A stretch of DNA of 64,000 bases, taken from the NCBI GenBank assembly GCA_004794785.1, contig SJOL01008821.1, forward strand, positions 306,666 through 370,665. Reading direction: 5' to 3'. Positions 46,601 to 60,629 of the stretch are shown piece after piece (positions within the stretch are counted from its first letter, which is position 1; the number at the start of each line of letters is the position of its first letter). The stretch is from Opisthorchis felineus (Eukaryota > Platyhelminthes > Trematoda > Opisthorchiida > Opisthorchiidae). A program made the translations under genes and the position numbers. A model generated the notes under the pieces. The model was given only the letters and a program-made list of their open reading frames with translations, had not been told where the DNA came from and did no database searches.

Positions 46601-48933
46601 GTACAGTACTTTACAACAGGTGCATGCAGACAAAAAACAAACTGGATACTTGCGCCAGATCGATGTGCAAAACTGACGAAAAAACTCAGGTTAGCCTTGG
46701 ATGACTGCAGATGACAGTTCTCTGTAGAGGCCACATATTCTTAATAGGAGATTGTCCAGAGTCTAAAAACATCAAATCATATTAAAAGTTTCTTTCATCC
46801 ACTGTTCTACAGCTGAGAGTTGAGACCTTACCAGTGACTTAATTATTGTGTTCTATAAAGGGCAAGTGGCTGATGTCTGCAACATAAAACGTATCACCCA
46901 TTCCTTACTGAAATCTGTTAGAATATCTGAAATTTACCAGAAACAGCCCAGCAAATGTTACCAAGTTTCAGAGGGAACAACACATTCCGTTCTTTTCTAA
47001 CATTCTAACCATGCTCATAATGTTGCTTTGCAAGGGGAAATAGATTTAACTACCGTTTTGAAATTGACTGCTCTTATTGTTTTGACATTGTCAATGCAGC
47101 TATTCCACCAGTTTTATCTCTTAAATTCCTTCAAGGTTTTCTACCTACTTGTCTTCAGATATGGGATTGCATTGTTTCTGAACTCCGTTACCTCATTTAT
47201 GATTCCAGATTATCAAAATGGTTATTCGTGAGATAATTTATCCTCATGTATTTTCATCCATTGAAACAAGCGCCGACTAAAGTGCACAGGACTTGTGGCT
47301 ACCAGCGCCTTGTGGAAAAATTATCGCATTGCTCATTGAGCCGCCTGGCTGATTATTAGTAGTACTTCGAATTTCGTGGACTCTGACTAGAGACACCCTG
47401 GCAGGGTGGGCAAAAACGTTCGAAACGCTGCTGAGGTATCCGTTTTTTTCTAGTCCCCCCCCGTTCCCGTTTAGTACAGAATATCAACGTCTTTAGCAAA
47501 TATCACCGAATATGTGATTGACTTTCATTTGGCAAGCGGTTATCCCTGGAAACATTATTATTCGTGCCTAGGGTGTAGGGAAAAATATTGGGACCAGTTC
47601 AGAATAAGTGTGAGAATAAAAATATTCCAGGATATTCAAAGTCCACAACACATGCGCGATTCTTTTTTGTCAGCCTTAGTCATCAGGTATTGTCTCTATA
47701 CTGCTTATGGGCACACCTTTGCATTCGTGTGCACAAAACACTCCATCAATCAATCAAACATGAGAATTTTGGCTCACTTTTTGCGAAAGAACAAAAACAG
47801 GTGATCAATATTCGTCTTGATGTCAAAATCAACATAGTAGTGGCATCCTGATTCACAACATATCCTCCAGTGAAAAATCAGATACTGTCGATTTCTCCCC
47901 TCCTTTCCCATACAGTTCCAATGATAAACATACTAATCAGAGCCTTCCAGATTCCGCTTTACCTCACTTGTATCCATCCCTGCTTAGACTATATAATACA
48001 TCCTGCTGGTTTGACTAATGTGCAATTTGTCAATCAAGAGGTTTTACTCCTGTTCGTGCTCTAAACAAGAGGATACACGAGCACTCGTTTGAGACGCCTT
48101 ATTCTAGAATACAAGCCGGAAAATTTTTTGATATTCAAGGATCCTGTTACCTTGTAATAAACGTACTTCGCCTACATACACTTCATACTGCTGTGCAGAA
48201 TTTGTCATAAAATCCCGGGTGCATTAGCTAAGAAACTGTCGAGCGGTCAAATTTCGTTGTATTGTGTCCGGCGCTGGCACCGATATCTTGTAGACACGAT
48301 GACGCCTCTGTCTGCTAGAGAAAACAAGGAGGTCACAAATGTCTTGTTGTGCTCACATTCAGGATATGCCGCATTAGTTACTGCAAGTGTGGTCTCAAGC
48401 ATCAATGTCTGAATCTGCTAGTGACAGCTACGATTGGATCGATATGTTGGCCCAACATCGTAATGCACCATCCCCGCACAGAATATGGCGCTTAGCGGAT
48501 TTTCTGCAATATAAACTCGAAGGTGATTATTAATTCAGTAACTCATGAGTAACCGATAATTAATACCTTGATTTGCACGAAGGCGGATAAGATCAAAAAT
48601 AAGGAGTGGCCAGAATGGGGTTTCCCGTACTGTACATTCATGTATCATGGGAGTGTTCTGCCATGAAAAAAAAGCAAGGGGGTAGAATTCTGCACTGACT
48701 CAAGAAAGAAATCGTTTTCAGAAAAAACGGTCGCCGTTTCCTCGATCAACAACCGGCCCCTGTATAATTTTGCTACTATCGATTTTCACTTTTTTTCCTG
48801 GAAATTTTCCGTAACTAAACCAGATCACATGGCTGCTCCTTTCAGACTTTTGAAAAGTTCTACCGCAGCAGTTCCAAAGAGTAGTTCCAAGAAAATACTG
48901 GTCCTATAATCTGGTTGCGGTTGCTCAACATAC
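43641..48933. other. No well-supported gene
   Basis: Minus-strand open segments with one good splice site include 44408-44552 (acceptor attcatctccag), 45130-45275 (acceptor tttttattatgcag) and 46086-46345 (acceptor cgattag; peptide FKCVATFNVNLTPFPRYSEY). Their donors are weak, so I do not call them. Confidence 0.35.
47385..47440 (+). repeat. Short dispersed repeat with AAACGTTCGAAACG core
   Basis: ACTAGAGACACCCTGGCAGG then GTGGGCAAAAACGTTC shares the pattern TAGAG-ACCCT-GCAGG-TG-GC...AAACGT with 55311-55370. A CACCC/GGGTG hairpin precedes AAAA-ACGTTC. It could be a worn hammerhead-like end of another short repeat. Confidence 0.3.
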
Positions 48934-49056
48934 TTATGCTGAGTTGTTTTAATGGAACAAAAGATAATATCAACTGAGCAGCTGTAGGACACCATTTTAT
49001 TGAACCTAGATTGAACTCGGTCAGATACCAGTGTTGTACTTAGACAACTATTGTTG
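48934..49056 (-). CDS. Candidate internal exon (123 bp)
   Basis: The acceptor is cctttttatttag and the donor is CATAA/GTATGT. The peptide includes NNSCLSTTLVSDRVQSRFNK and MVSYSCSVDIIFCSI, cysteine-containing and possibly extracellular. The family is unknown. Confidence 0.25.
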
Positions 49057-52000
49057 CTAAATAAAAAGGTCATTGTGGCCTACCTTTTCCAGTTGTGCAA
49101 TCCGCTATGGCAATAGACGAGGGTAGTGGTATTTAAGCAAGTTTAATCTCGGAAATAACCCAGAGTATTCACTAGTTTTATATACATGCCGTTGGTTGAT
49201 TAATTCTCACACAGACACGCTTGACTTAGATAAGGAGAGGTTTACGCACCAGGCATCACACCACACGCTACATACGCTGTACCCAACATACACGAGTTCA
49301 TATTTCATTTAGGGCTATGAGCTCACATCACCCTGTGGTTCGCAGTACCGGTTATATCCCGTCTTTGAAACCATCAGCTGGATCATTCATCATATGATCG
49401 GTACCCTTATCCATACAGTGTCCTAAAAGCTAATCAAAATGTTTGTATTTACTCGTACTCGATTACTTGTACTCGAATACATCATACAGCTGGATTGGAG
49501 TATTCTTATTAGTAGGGGCATAGGGGAGTTTATAGCAAGAAGCACGTTATTTTATTTTGTCTCAAAGCTCCGTTCCGAGTCTGCTTAATCCGGTGATGTA
49601 TCTTTGTAACTGGTTTTCTCATACTCTTTTGTCTTTTAAAATACAGTGAACCAAGATAGCACACAACAAGCGCTTCACTCGTCTCCCCGAGAAAGGCTTC
49701 GCAACCTCCTAGTTTGGGAACCACTGTGCCAGTTAGGAGACGAGCATCGACTGACGCCTTTCACAGGTTTTGACGCCTCGTGTGATCAGACGCCAAAGTA
49801 ATAGTGCAGATTTTTCTGAATAAGGTCCTCTTTAGTTGCCATGCCATTCGTCCCAGCTGGTGTCAGCGCACACTGCCAACCCAAAGGTGGCTGAGCCCGT
49901 CAGCAAAACACTAAAATGCACTCTGGTGTGAGCATGAGATATGAACTGGGATTAGACTCTCATTCAGGCGTAGTTACACAAGCCCTCGTCGAGCCCACCT
50001 GGAGCTGTACACTTGTCCATCCATTCTTGGATTAGACTGCCACCCTGAGTGGCAGTGGGAGAGAGTGGGTAATGTAAACAGAGTGGGCTGGCATCCGCCT
50101 CTGGTTTGGTCTGTCATGTGGGAAGATTAGGCTGATCACCATCGTCATCATCTGGTACTTCAAGTTGTGTTGAGCTTCTGTTAGCAGGCTGTATGTGTTG
50201 AAGGCTGTCAGTGGGGACGTCAACTGATGCTGGAGCAACGTAATTTTCGGATCTTTGAATCGGTTCAATCAGTTTTTATGCGCTCATTGATGCAGCTTGC
50301 CCACGAAACTGGATTTTTAACTTCGTTTGGACGAGCAGGTGGTCTGCCCACAGCCAGCTCCTTGTATACTCATGTATTGCACACCCCTCGAGCGTCTTGT
50401 TGGCGAGCAATAACGTAATCGAGTAGATGATAATGGCCGCTGCTTTGATATAGTCACCTAGTGATGCGTTGCCAATGCCATGCGTTTCATGAATTGGAAG
50501 TGGAAATGGTTGATTTAAAGTTTGAAAGAGATGAGTTACTTGTAGTAATAATTGTAACCGGGGTTAATGTGGGAACAAGGAAATTACGGTGAGAAAGCAA
50601 CTCAGTGCTACGTCATATGTGACTTGGCTAGATTTACTTAACATAACACGAAAGAAGTGTTGTCTTGATGGTTACCCTGTCTAAACAATACTGAAAATGA
50701 ACCTTGTGTTTACTGGGTCATGAGCGAACCAAATCCTGGTATAATAAATCACCAAATCCTCCAACTGTTGCACTTGTTCGGTACAGCGGTACAAAGTGAG
50801 AGACTCATCATGCTGGCGGTCCTGTTTCTTTAGTGGACTCAAACAGCCAAGCAAATTAACGTTTCTTAGGATGTTTCACAACACCCATCGGCGTGAAACA
50901 ACCAGGTACCAACATCCACATATCTGTGAAACCTAAACAGATGCACTGAAAAAAATACCGAAATGATCTACCAGCTTGCGTGGTGCGCCAGCTAGATAAT
51001 GCTGTTTATTAAGCACGAATCAAATGCATTGAGTGTGTGCCGCAAGCGGAAGGTTAATGTTTGTTTAATCCATGGTCTGTACAAACCATTGTTTGTCGGC
51101 ATCCCATATGTTCAGTTATAGAAAATAAAGATGTTTACCTTTATGGGGCTTCTCCATTCAACAACCCAGACTAATCAAATAGGCTAAAGGTGCATCCAAA
51201 GTGCAACTTGTTATGTGCGCAGTTTTTTTGCAGGTGTACCAAACATCTAGGTATCAATGAGTGTTCCTGTCGTCACTTCTGTCACAATGATATAAATATC
51301 CCATACCGCTTTCAGCGATCAGAAATTTTGTGTGCGATAGCACGGGATCGCAGATCAATACCATAAGTAAACGAATGAGCGTAGATCAGCTAATTAACTT
51401 TAGTGAAGTTTGATAGCCTGAGTAACCAAAAGGACGACAAATTGCCTTCGAACTTGTTCTATCATCGCTTAGACCTTTTACATTCAACCGGATTTGGAGT
51501 AATTGTCTCGTTTTTTATCCATACCTAGAGCAGAGCAACCCCGTGGCGAAAAGATCCCCCATTCGTTATGGTGTCGTTGACATTATTATCCGCTCAGTGC
51601 AATGTAGCCCTGAATCACGTGGTTTTACACTGGACATACGGAATAGCAACGCCAAAGTGACCTGGAAAATCGCCAGCATAAGCGATTTTGTAGTCACTTA
51701 CAGAGTGTCTGATTGGGTTCAGTGTTGATATTTGTTGAATTTTAATCGGTAGACATGAACAGTTGATTTGGTCATAATAACCAGGTGCAGAAACCCAATG
51801 CACATTGGACGGCTATTTATGTAAATGAACACGAAAAACCCAAGAAATTGAGTCAACTGTCTCGAGAGGGTTTCCGCAACAGAAAAATCTTATATCACAC
51901 AAGAATTACTGCTGCTGTCATTTAATGTGGAGCGAAGTAATTTGTCGCTCGAAACAAACATTTCTGGTTGGTCAATAATCTCTCCATAACAACCACGCGT

Positions 52001-53429
52001 TGCCCTCTCTTGTTTTAATCTTTCTTCTCGAATCTGCCAACCTATCTATTCTTGGCTGCAGCGGTCCTCTTTTCCAACGTTTTGGTTCATTACGCTTCTG
52101 CATATCACTAAGTTAGAGCGTATATGACTAGAACAAGCTTGACGCGGCAGATCAAAGCGACAAAATCGATTACATGATCGATATGTGACAGAGATATGGC
52201 TCACTCCTGCTATTGTCTGGTGGAATATTGTGTTGCTGTTCTGATGTCTACACTTAAAGATCCCGGGCACTAAGTACTACATTATTCCAGGAAACTGCAC
52301 TAAGACTGTCAGCATGCGTTACGCATATTGAGATAGATTACGTAATCATATCGGGATTTTCATAGATATTCGTGGCATGTGTTTAAATTAGCCTTCTCAC
52401 TAACTTTCTACTAGAGCCTTGTTATACCAGAAGAATTGTCGTTTCAGATTGTGTCTCTTGGGACTTAGCAAAGCTAGTCTATTAATGCAACTCCATCGGG
52501 TCACCACGTGTTCTTTCGTCATGCCACCTAGCCCTAATTCTGAAGTTAATGTTTCATGGCTACGAGACACCCAGTCAGTATAGCACAGCAAAAACTGCCA
52601 CCCATACGGTCTGCCATGTGGGCCATGATGTACACCAATCTTCCGACCATTGCTGTAAAATAACGGATAAATGATATCACCGCTGTTAAATTGATTCGAT
52701 TAACTTAGGGTAGCTTCTCAGATATCTGTCATCTCCAAAGTTGCCGATTGTATAAATTTAGCACCCAGTTTGTCTTCTGTCGTTCACGTTAGATAACTCC
52801 GCGCTCAGGTGCACAGTTAGCAGCACAGCTAGCCCTATGTGGGTGCACTTCAAAGCGGTTCTTGAAGGACCCAAGACTACAGCGTTTGTGCTCAAAAGTG
52901 TTAGAGGCCAAAGCTGGCTTTACACTGTATTGGTCTGTTATCTTGCTATGATTTGAAAAATTTAGTTGGGCGGAACGACAAGAAAACACAAGTATTCGAT
53001 TTGGAGCAATCGACTGAACACGCTGTGGTAGTTTCCAAGGCCACCAATATAAAAATACACCTTGTCTGGCAGGACAAAACGGCAGGTCTTCAGTGAAAAG
53101 AATCAGCGAATGGCAGGACGACCCAACACCATACGAAGATGCCATCCACCACCAGTCTTATACCTGTGACTGGTGATCTATCTGCATTTACTGGCGAATA
53201 ACCTACTTCGCACAGCGTAGGTACGAATTCGTAGGTCATAGACGGCCAGCTGTGGAAAGTAACGAACTGCGCCTTTCATCATGATTGGAACTCACCAGGT
53301 GGATGTAGCGATGTTCGGTAGACAGATGTGCAGCTTCAAAGCCCACACTCAGTCCCAAAACCAATCGGCTGACCACTGCACTCATGAACTCAAGAGGTTT
53401 GTGCTTTGTTTAGCACGTGTTGCATTCAC
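49057..53429. other. No well-supported gene
   Basis: One minus segment, 52428-52594, has an acceptor (gggtggcag) and a donor (TTCTG/GTATAA) and reads SRSHETLTSELGLGGMTKEH. The acceptor lacks a pyrimidine tract. I saw no transposon motif or simple repeat worth listing. Confidence 0.35.
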
Positions 53430-53590
53430 CCGGTAAGTCCCACTTGGACCGGAACACGGGGTGGATTGCCTTCCCACGACTGACCACTTTTGCTTTATGC
53501 TTGTCCCTTATAAAACTCCACACCCATGGCTTCGTGATTGTCAGGTAAAACTTGGGGATCGCGAAATTTGAGAACAAGTCTGAACATTCA
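53430..53590 (-). CDS. Candidate internal exon, unknown protein
   Basis: The acceptor is ggtctgactactag and the donor is CCGG/GTGAAT. The peptide is FAIPKFYLTITKPWVWSFIR then DKHKAKVVSRGKAIHPVF, basic with a tryptophan-rich strand. The family is unknown. Confidence 0.23.
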
Positions 53591-54391
53591 CTAGTAGTCA
53601 GACCCCCAATGAATGTTGACGAGCTTAATAAACCAAGCAAAAACAGCTTAGTTACGATGTTTATCAGCGTGCAAAAGGAAAGTTTAAGTTGATATAGGAG
53701 ACGGTGGAAAGTTCAAAGATGAACGTATAATCCAGTCCATCCGTTAGGACACCAAAAATCTAGAAAAAACTCCAAGTCTAAATGGACCGTCTCATAGCAC
53801 TGTAGTTTAAACGGTTGTTGGGGGCATCGTTTATTTATGAGATATTAGATAGTCAAAAACAGTTCATGGAGTAACTTACACTTTACCATGAACAGTTGTC
53901 CCCATTACAGCGAAACCGGTGAAAGCTTGGAAATGTCCGCTGAATAGGGAATTAATCCCTCCATTGTAGCCAAAACCCCATACTCTACACAGAATCTTAT
54001 TTTTGCCCTTTCAGAAAAGTGTATTTCCGGCTGGTGGTCACACTTCAAGTTCATATCTTACACAGGACATGTGGTTCCAGTTGACGTTACCTCAAGCCTC
54101 TGTAGGACGTTTTCCACTTGGACTTAATCCTTATTTTCTCTAGAACAACACAATCCTGGTTGATCTTTCGAAACTCTAAAGATTTTATTTGGCTTTGGGT
54201 TGATGTTACTAAGGTATATCAACAGACAGACCCTTTAGAAAAGTTGCGTGAAAACTCTTCTTTTGTACACACAGCAACGATTCGTTTGGAAACATAGGTG
54301 AGTTTAAATTACACACGGTAAATGAAAGTAAAAGGAATTACGAACGGTTAGCCATCTACTCGGTTCAAATCAAATTTGGTTATGTGCTTAC

Positions 54392-54669
54392 TGTAGACTG
54401 TGTTAAAGCTGCATGGATGACGTGGATAGCTTTGAAGCAGTAACCACTGAAACCATATTGACTGATAATGAAAAACGTGACACACGTAACTGATTCACTT
54501 CTCCTGGACAGCATCCGCGTTCTACAGGCATTTGAGATGAAAGAGTCATTGGCGAAATAGAAGGGTGTTGGTAGCAGAAGGATAGATAACACGAAAAAGT
54601 ATAGGTATGGATGGAATCTAAAACTTTGATGTGCATCTTAAGACGGTTCTTGCTTTTGTTGATTGTCTG
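54392..54669 (-). CDS. Candidate exon with two competing frames
   Basis: It has a very good acceptor (caattccacctctctacag) and a good donor (CTACA/GTAAGC). The frame open from the acceptor meets a stop before the donor, while the frame open at the donor has a stop near the acceptor. A single coding exon across the whole span is therefore excluded; at best part of it is coding, or the frame is broken. Confidence 0.15.
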
Positions 54670-55302
54670 CTGTAGAGAGGTGGAATTGATACAAATCACG
54701 ATGAAAGTAAAGAATCATCCCTTTGTTTAACCACACACCCACTTCCGACAAATGGAACTTAATAAGTATGGTTAGCATTTGACAATATCCGTTAAAGATT
54801 AACATCGGAATTCAGAGCAATAGCAGTCTGACCAGCTGGCGTGAAAAAAACAAAAGTGAAAAATAGGTGCAGGATAATTATGGGTACATTTAAAGGTGCT
54901 GTGACGTCCAGTGGGATTTTAATGAGTTTTGAAACCTGTCGATTGCCTCGCTCTACCTCTGATGAGTGTGGGTGGTCGTTTGAGTGGCACATCCCCAGTC
55001 TTTTTTAGGGATGCAGTTGACTCTGTTTTCTGATCAAAAGCATTTACACTGGTTTACCAGAAGATGTCTCTTTCTAATGGGGATCATGGCTACGAGTTAG
55101 TGGGTCAAGTTTATTCACGGTCTAGGAAAGCAGTCTGCTCTTGTGGTATAACGGGCATGGATAACGGCGTTATTTTGTTCAAACAACCCATCCTGCTGTT
55201 CAGCCTTGCCAACACGCCTAATGCTAGGCATCTCAGCGTCTAACTTCTGTTCTGACTCGTGAAGCTATTGTACTGACCAGTTAGTAGTTATGACCTCCCC
55301 TA

Positions 55303-55370
55303 GGTTGAAGCTTATTAGAGTACCCTAGCAGGATGAGCATAAAAGGGTGCAAACGTCTGCGACCCCAAAA
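55303..55370 (+). repeat. Short dispersed repeat, degraded hammerhead-like
   Basis: GGATGAGCATAAAAGGGTGC then AAACGTCTGCGACC follows the hammerhead order (core, GCAT/GTGC stem, AAAC, GTC site). GGTTG upstream can pair with CGACC downstream. The core is damaged (CTGATGA reads AGGATGA, and the G of GAAA is missing). Confidence 0.3.
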
Positions 55371-55778
55371 GTGAGTTGGTGGTTAGTCGGACACAGAAAT
55401 GGAGTCAGTAAGAATGTTATCTGCACACTCACAAAGTGATTTACAAAGGTTCTGAGAGGAAATAGCCGGAAAATATCAAAACCTCATTTTATGAGGCTAT
55501 ATGATGTTGTGGACCAGTGATTTTGTAGCACCCAATCTTCACGTTATCAGATTGCTTCTCTCTTCGATTTACGGCGTGATTGTTGGTGACCCATGTCAGC
55601 TACTGGCCAAAATTCACTCAATTCCATCCACCTGACGGTGCCAAATGTAGGTGGTCTCTTGATTTTCTCGCGATGGCTCATCCTTGGACGTTTCCCACCT
55701 TAAGCGAAGTTGACTTTCATTTCGAATGTTCAGGTTGCGATCCAGATCTCTTCTTCATTGAGACCATCTGGAATATAC

Positions 55779-56017
55779 CAGCACGCCAAGTCTACAAGGG
55801 TGCAGAAGCCTATAACTCCAGAACCGAATGAGTGGGTGTTCTCGAACGAGGAGGAATAGAACTGATCTATCTGAACTATCTGAACACTCCTCTACTACGT
55901 GCCAGAGTGCGGTAAAGAGATCTCGAGACGAACTGTTTACAGCACATCTTTGTAGCACCTCTCTTGGAAGGACGATAACAAAAGATGCCCCACATTTCTC
56001 GCCATACGTCGGTTCCT
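55779..56017 (-). CDS. Candidate internal exon (239 bp)
   Basis: The acceptor is atagacattattcag and the donor is GTGCTG/GTATAT. It encodes 79 residues, including EKCGASFVIVLPREVLQRCA and SRDLFTALWHVVEECSDSSD, with a mixed hydrophobic and acidic composition. The length and splice sites make it one of the better candidates. The function is unknown. Confidence 0.28.
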
Positions 56018-57138
56018 CTGAATAATGTCTATTGCTTTTGTGTGAACCAACCAAGATAATTGCACCAGGACAGGAAGATGACTGTTCAAACGGGAGTATT
56101 TCACGCTGTTTTCAGGCCCTATTCATCACCTACTGACCAAAGTGTTACCACCCAATCAACTAGGACAGAAGATAACAAGGACAACATGGGTGGTCCTATT
56201 AATCTGTCGACGGAGTCTTCGATAAGTTCAATGGAAGTCGCTCTTATTCACACGGAAGCGCAGTTTTGTTCTCAAGTAAACGCGAGGCTGTTTATCGTAG
56301 TCCAATTCGAATTTCGAAGAGCGCTGTGTTTTTCGAAGTGGGCCGGTGCATCAGTGAAAAATATTAGGACAGATAGAGAGTAACGCGGAAATTTCTTGCT
56401 CAGTCGATGCTTCGCGGAGTAATGATCGAGATACTAACGAGTAAACACGCCGAAAAAAGATGTTTTACGAAGAAATATATCTGTAAAAATCCCCTGTTCT
56501 CCTTGTGCTACGCCTGCGTTTACGCTATACCTACTGGGAAATGATTCAAATCACTAAGCGAGTACGTCCTGTTTAGATGAGAGTTGTGCTGAACAGGGAT
56601 AGATCAGTGAGCTACCTTGCTTTGTTTCGCCTTCCACGGTGGACATGTCGTGTCGGTAGGCCACCAAGCCAAATCTTCTTGTGGGTAGCGATAAATGATA
56701 ACACGCTGGCTTGGTCTGGACGTGCGCGCTGGACTGGCATTCAAAGCCTTCTCCGACGAGCACGTGTGATTGAGTTTAGATGGAGTAAACATGGCCAAAT
56801 ACAAACTGATTCAGAGCGCCCTCTGTGGCAAGCAAGTTGACGACTGTCACGACTGCACAAGGCCGTTACAGACGGTACATACATTCAGGTATTTCCCATT
56901 CTTATGCCTTATTCAAATTCGAGTTTATCTTAGCACCAAGTGTCAGGTCATCCATAAATTCTGAAACACTTTAGTCACCTGGAAAGATGCTGCCCCAAAG
57001 TTCCTGCTCAAATTTTTCGTAACATTCCTTTCCGAATCACGTACAGTTCATGCGTCCGTTCCACAGAAACTGATCTTAGCAACTGTTGTTGCAAATGAGT
57101 AGGGAATAGACTAGCTCATGGTTGAGTTCAAAACTTAC

Positions 57139-57313
57139 TCTTAGGGCGATGGCGCCTTGGAAATAGGGAGTTTTTGTTTTGGTAACTAAACTACTGGCCG
57201 TAAAATTATGAATCGTCAAACAAAACCCTATTCCCCCCACACATATATCTATATGTCGCTGAGCCGTTGCGTGACGAAAGGCGAAGAACTCACTACGTTG
57301 CTCCTTCTTTACA
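57139..57313 (-). CDS. Candidate internal exon (175 bp)
   Basis: The acceptor (cttgctttcctttttag) and donor (CTAAGA/GTAAGT) are both near-perfect. The 58 residues include IDICVGGIGFCLTIHNFTAS with an N-glycosylation sequon (NFT). It has the best combined splice signals in the second half of the window. The family is unknown. Confidence 0.33.
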
Positions 57314-57936
57314 CTAAAAAGGAAAGCAAGCGAAGTCAATGATATTAGAAAGGAATTCAATCTTACATATATCATGCATAGCCACGCATGTTTACAGAGA
57401 TGTTCACACGCAGAAGGTAGTCTGCCTGATGCAACCTGAGCGATGGCGAATTAGGTCATACGCGGTCAGTAGAATTCACGATTGTTGGGAATGCCATTGA
57501 TCAATAAATGACACTAAAGTGCATGCTCCGAGTAGGAGATGCGTTGGTTTGATTGACGTCATTCTCGTTGGAGCAAGTTGACATGGAGTAACTTCGGTTG
57601 TAGATGTTTTACGGTAGGCTGTTTATTTTTATATTGATACGTTAATGTAAGAGTCCCCCCAAAGTGCCCGGTGGTGTGAGATCAGTTAATTCTAGGAAAC
57701 CATTATTTTGAGATAAAACATGGATCAAATTTTCTGTTACATCAAACTAAATGAGGATTTGGAAAGAACAAATGAACGCTTGAATCCAACCAAACGGTAC
57801 CTTGAAGGGCGACAACATCTCATTCCGCAGGTGTCATACTGCCATGTTTCAGTTCAATAAAAATGTCCCGAAAAAAACTCAAGAACACGGCACCTGGTGG
57901 AATTGAAGAAAGTGAAGGCAGAATTCCCAAGATTAC

Positions 57937-58158
57937 AAGTCAAATGTATTTAGATTGTGATCGAAAGTTGACACACGGAAAGTAACTTGCTGAGGTATAC
58001 ATCCTTGACGTAAAAGACTACTGTTTCTGGTTGAGTGTGTATCATGGTAGTTGCCTCCGGCGTAGTATTCAGGTAGAGTTAATCGACCGTTCTCTGTCTT
58101 GGCTGGATTTGGCCTGTTAAATGGACCAGGTCGAGATTTATCCTGCATTGACCAATTG
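57937..58158 (-). CDS. Candidate internal exon (222 bp)
   Basis: The acceptor is ccacattttttcag and the donor is GACTT/GTAATC, just before a stop. The peptide includes NWSMQDKSRPGPFNRPNPAK and YYAGGNYHDTHSTRNSSLLR, hydrophilic and possibly extracellular. It lies 623 bp upstream of 57139-57313 on the minus strand. The family is unknown. Confidence 0.28.
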
Positions 58159-60499
58159 CTGAAAAAATGTGGACAAAACACAGCCCGCCACCTGTGACAA
58201 CACGTTTTGAAGACACATGCAGATCTGCGAAAGGTCGCTAAAAACGCGGAAACAAGTTGGAACAGATGCCTCTCAGTTTTTTCTGTGGACGCAATAGCAC
58301 TTCAGTGAGTGTCTGTAAAGTAACTAGACAAAATCCCGCGATTGGAGTTGGAGTTGATTATTTCGCGCAAATCTACTGCCGAATACCGTTCAGGGGTTCA
58401 GAACTACCTGACCAATCAGAATATTATTTGCAAGCAACTGAGTCCTTTTGACGAGGTTGCTGCAAGTAAGTCATTGTTTGGCCGTGTGTGAGGGCACGTT
58501 ATGGTGCATGAACTACCAATATAACTGATGGAATTTATGCAAGTCCTACAGACAAGGGGGCTTCTAATGCATTATTACGGAATTCATGATCTAGTAATCA
58601 AAGTGCTGTAGAAGGAAAAAAACGTGGTTGCTAATTCGCAGTCAACATGGACACGGTTCTGACAATCATTTACCGGGGTTATGTGGGTTTCAAAGTTGAA
58701 GCAAACCATGGTTAGTCCAGTCCTCCTGTCCCCATTATCCAAAGAATAACTTCCTCATTTTGCACATTGACTAAACTTCTGAGCATGTCACTAGCTGCAA
58801 AAAGAGGACGCTTCTTAGAAAGGAACATTTTTGGTTGATCCTTTCGGGCTCCTGTCAATAGTGCCGCTTTTTATAGGATAGTATCTCTTGAAAACGATTA
58901 CCTTCAGTGAGTCCTGCCTTGTAGGTTTTGCGGAAGAAAGCTGCTGCAGCACCAAACCGTGGAAAACATGTCGGAAATGAAAAGCCCATTGTGCTGGATG
59001 AGGGTCATCACACGTGGGGGCGGTAAGGAGAGTGCTCTATATCTACTTTCACGGTGAAAAAATCCATCCAAAAGCCCACCTCCATTTGCTCGGGTAGTGT
59101 TGTTCAACTGAATTAATGACCCAGTAGATGGTACATAGATGGGTACATAAACTGGTTTTATGAAGTCATCCAGCAGTTGAATACGCGAATGTTAGTGGTA
59201 TCATTTTTTGCCATTTGACAAAAGGGAGTGTCTGATATGTTCGTTCACTGTGCAGCAAGTGCCAAGCAATGGAAGCAATCACAGCTGGGGTGATGCTATG
59301 ATGGATCGGTGCACCAGTTCAGAACTCAAGAGATATTCCAATGAACTCTGTGAACCCAGACAGCTGAGATGGGCCCTTCATCCCAAAGCCGCTCCCATTC
59401 ATAATGGGTGAAAAAAGATTTTTCAATCATGTATTTTATCATGTCAGTAAAAATATTCTGGTTGGATTTATTGGTGATCGTGAAGGGGTGCATATCTTGG
59501 ATTCGCACACGTTTTGTCCCCGCGTAAACACCAAACAAACTACACCTCCAAGTGAGAAGTAGTTTGAGTGGTTTCAGAGATTGTTCCCTATGAGGGGGGT
59601 TAGTGCACGCCATCTGTCTGCATACTTTATGAAACTTAAGAGCAAACACGCCCATTTTTACGAGATTTTGTGTAAGCTGTTGGCAATGGACCCAATCATC
59701 TGCACTTTTTTGTTCAAGTTCAGGATATCTTCAGTTATCTGATTACAACACAGTCCAAATTATCATTTTCATATGAAGAACAAACAAGCCAATTTAACTT
59801 TTCTCCTCTGAATCAAGTTTTCTGTCATTTTAGAGTGTGATATCTTTGTGATTTTGCCCGTCATTTTTTTATATTTCTTTTCATCCTGACAGGATGTTGG
59901 GGCTATCATTGGATTGGTAAGTCCTATTATTTATCCATCCTTCGCTTCTGATCCTAGCAGGGGGAAAAAATAAAAACGCTACGATACAAGGTAAGTTGAT
60001 TAACAAATACCGTGTATTGATGCGCTCGCTGTTTTCGAATAATTATTCTCTACTTTAATGCATTTACTCTGCTATCATTAAATTGATTGATCATGAGGGT
60101 TCACAAAATTTCTAAAACACAACGTAAAATTTTACTTTTTAATTAGTGGGTCGTGACTTAACCTCCTCCTCAGGTTTTTTTATTGAGGAACCATAATGTT
60201 GTCCTCATCTGAGCATGTTGGTTTAGATGGCCATTCGCATAAAGAATACACATAGACTTGAACGCTCTTCAGTTTTCGTAAGAACTCGAATGGAAAGAGA
60301 AACTTTTGATATTTCTGAAGCCGTTATGGTGGTAACCTTAAATGACTAGTAATATGAATTGACATGCTGCATTTCCCTGCACTGCGTGCATAGCGGTTCA
60401 GTACCTGCTGACCTAGAGGTTCAGTTGCCTCGTTCCTACTTCAACAATTTCCAGAATCATGAATCAGTTCTTGCATGGACTTTCAAATATCCTCAGTCT
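58159..60499. other. Unassigned, with two weak minus-strand candidates
   Basis: 58902-59107 has an acceptor (cattaattcag) and a donor (CTGAAG/GTAATC), but its open frame stops two bases before the donor. 59326-59676 follows acceptor cattgccaacag and stays open for over 110 codons (HPFTITNKSNQNIFTDMIKY), but I found no donor. Neither is called as an exon. Confidence 0.3.
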
Positions 60500-60629
60500 A
60501 GATATCTAATTTGAATGGAAAGTATCTGACACCGACTTGAGGATAAAATGATCCTGTGTATCAGTACTACACAGTCGTGAAGTTGAACAGCTCAACCGCA
60601 GTACACATATTCTGCACAACAATGAGGAT

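Noticed and set aside
54959..54965. CTGATGAG (plus strand)
   Set aside because: No GAAA follows at a workable distance.
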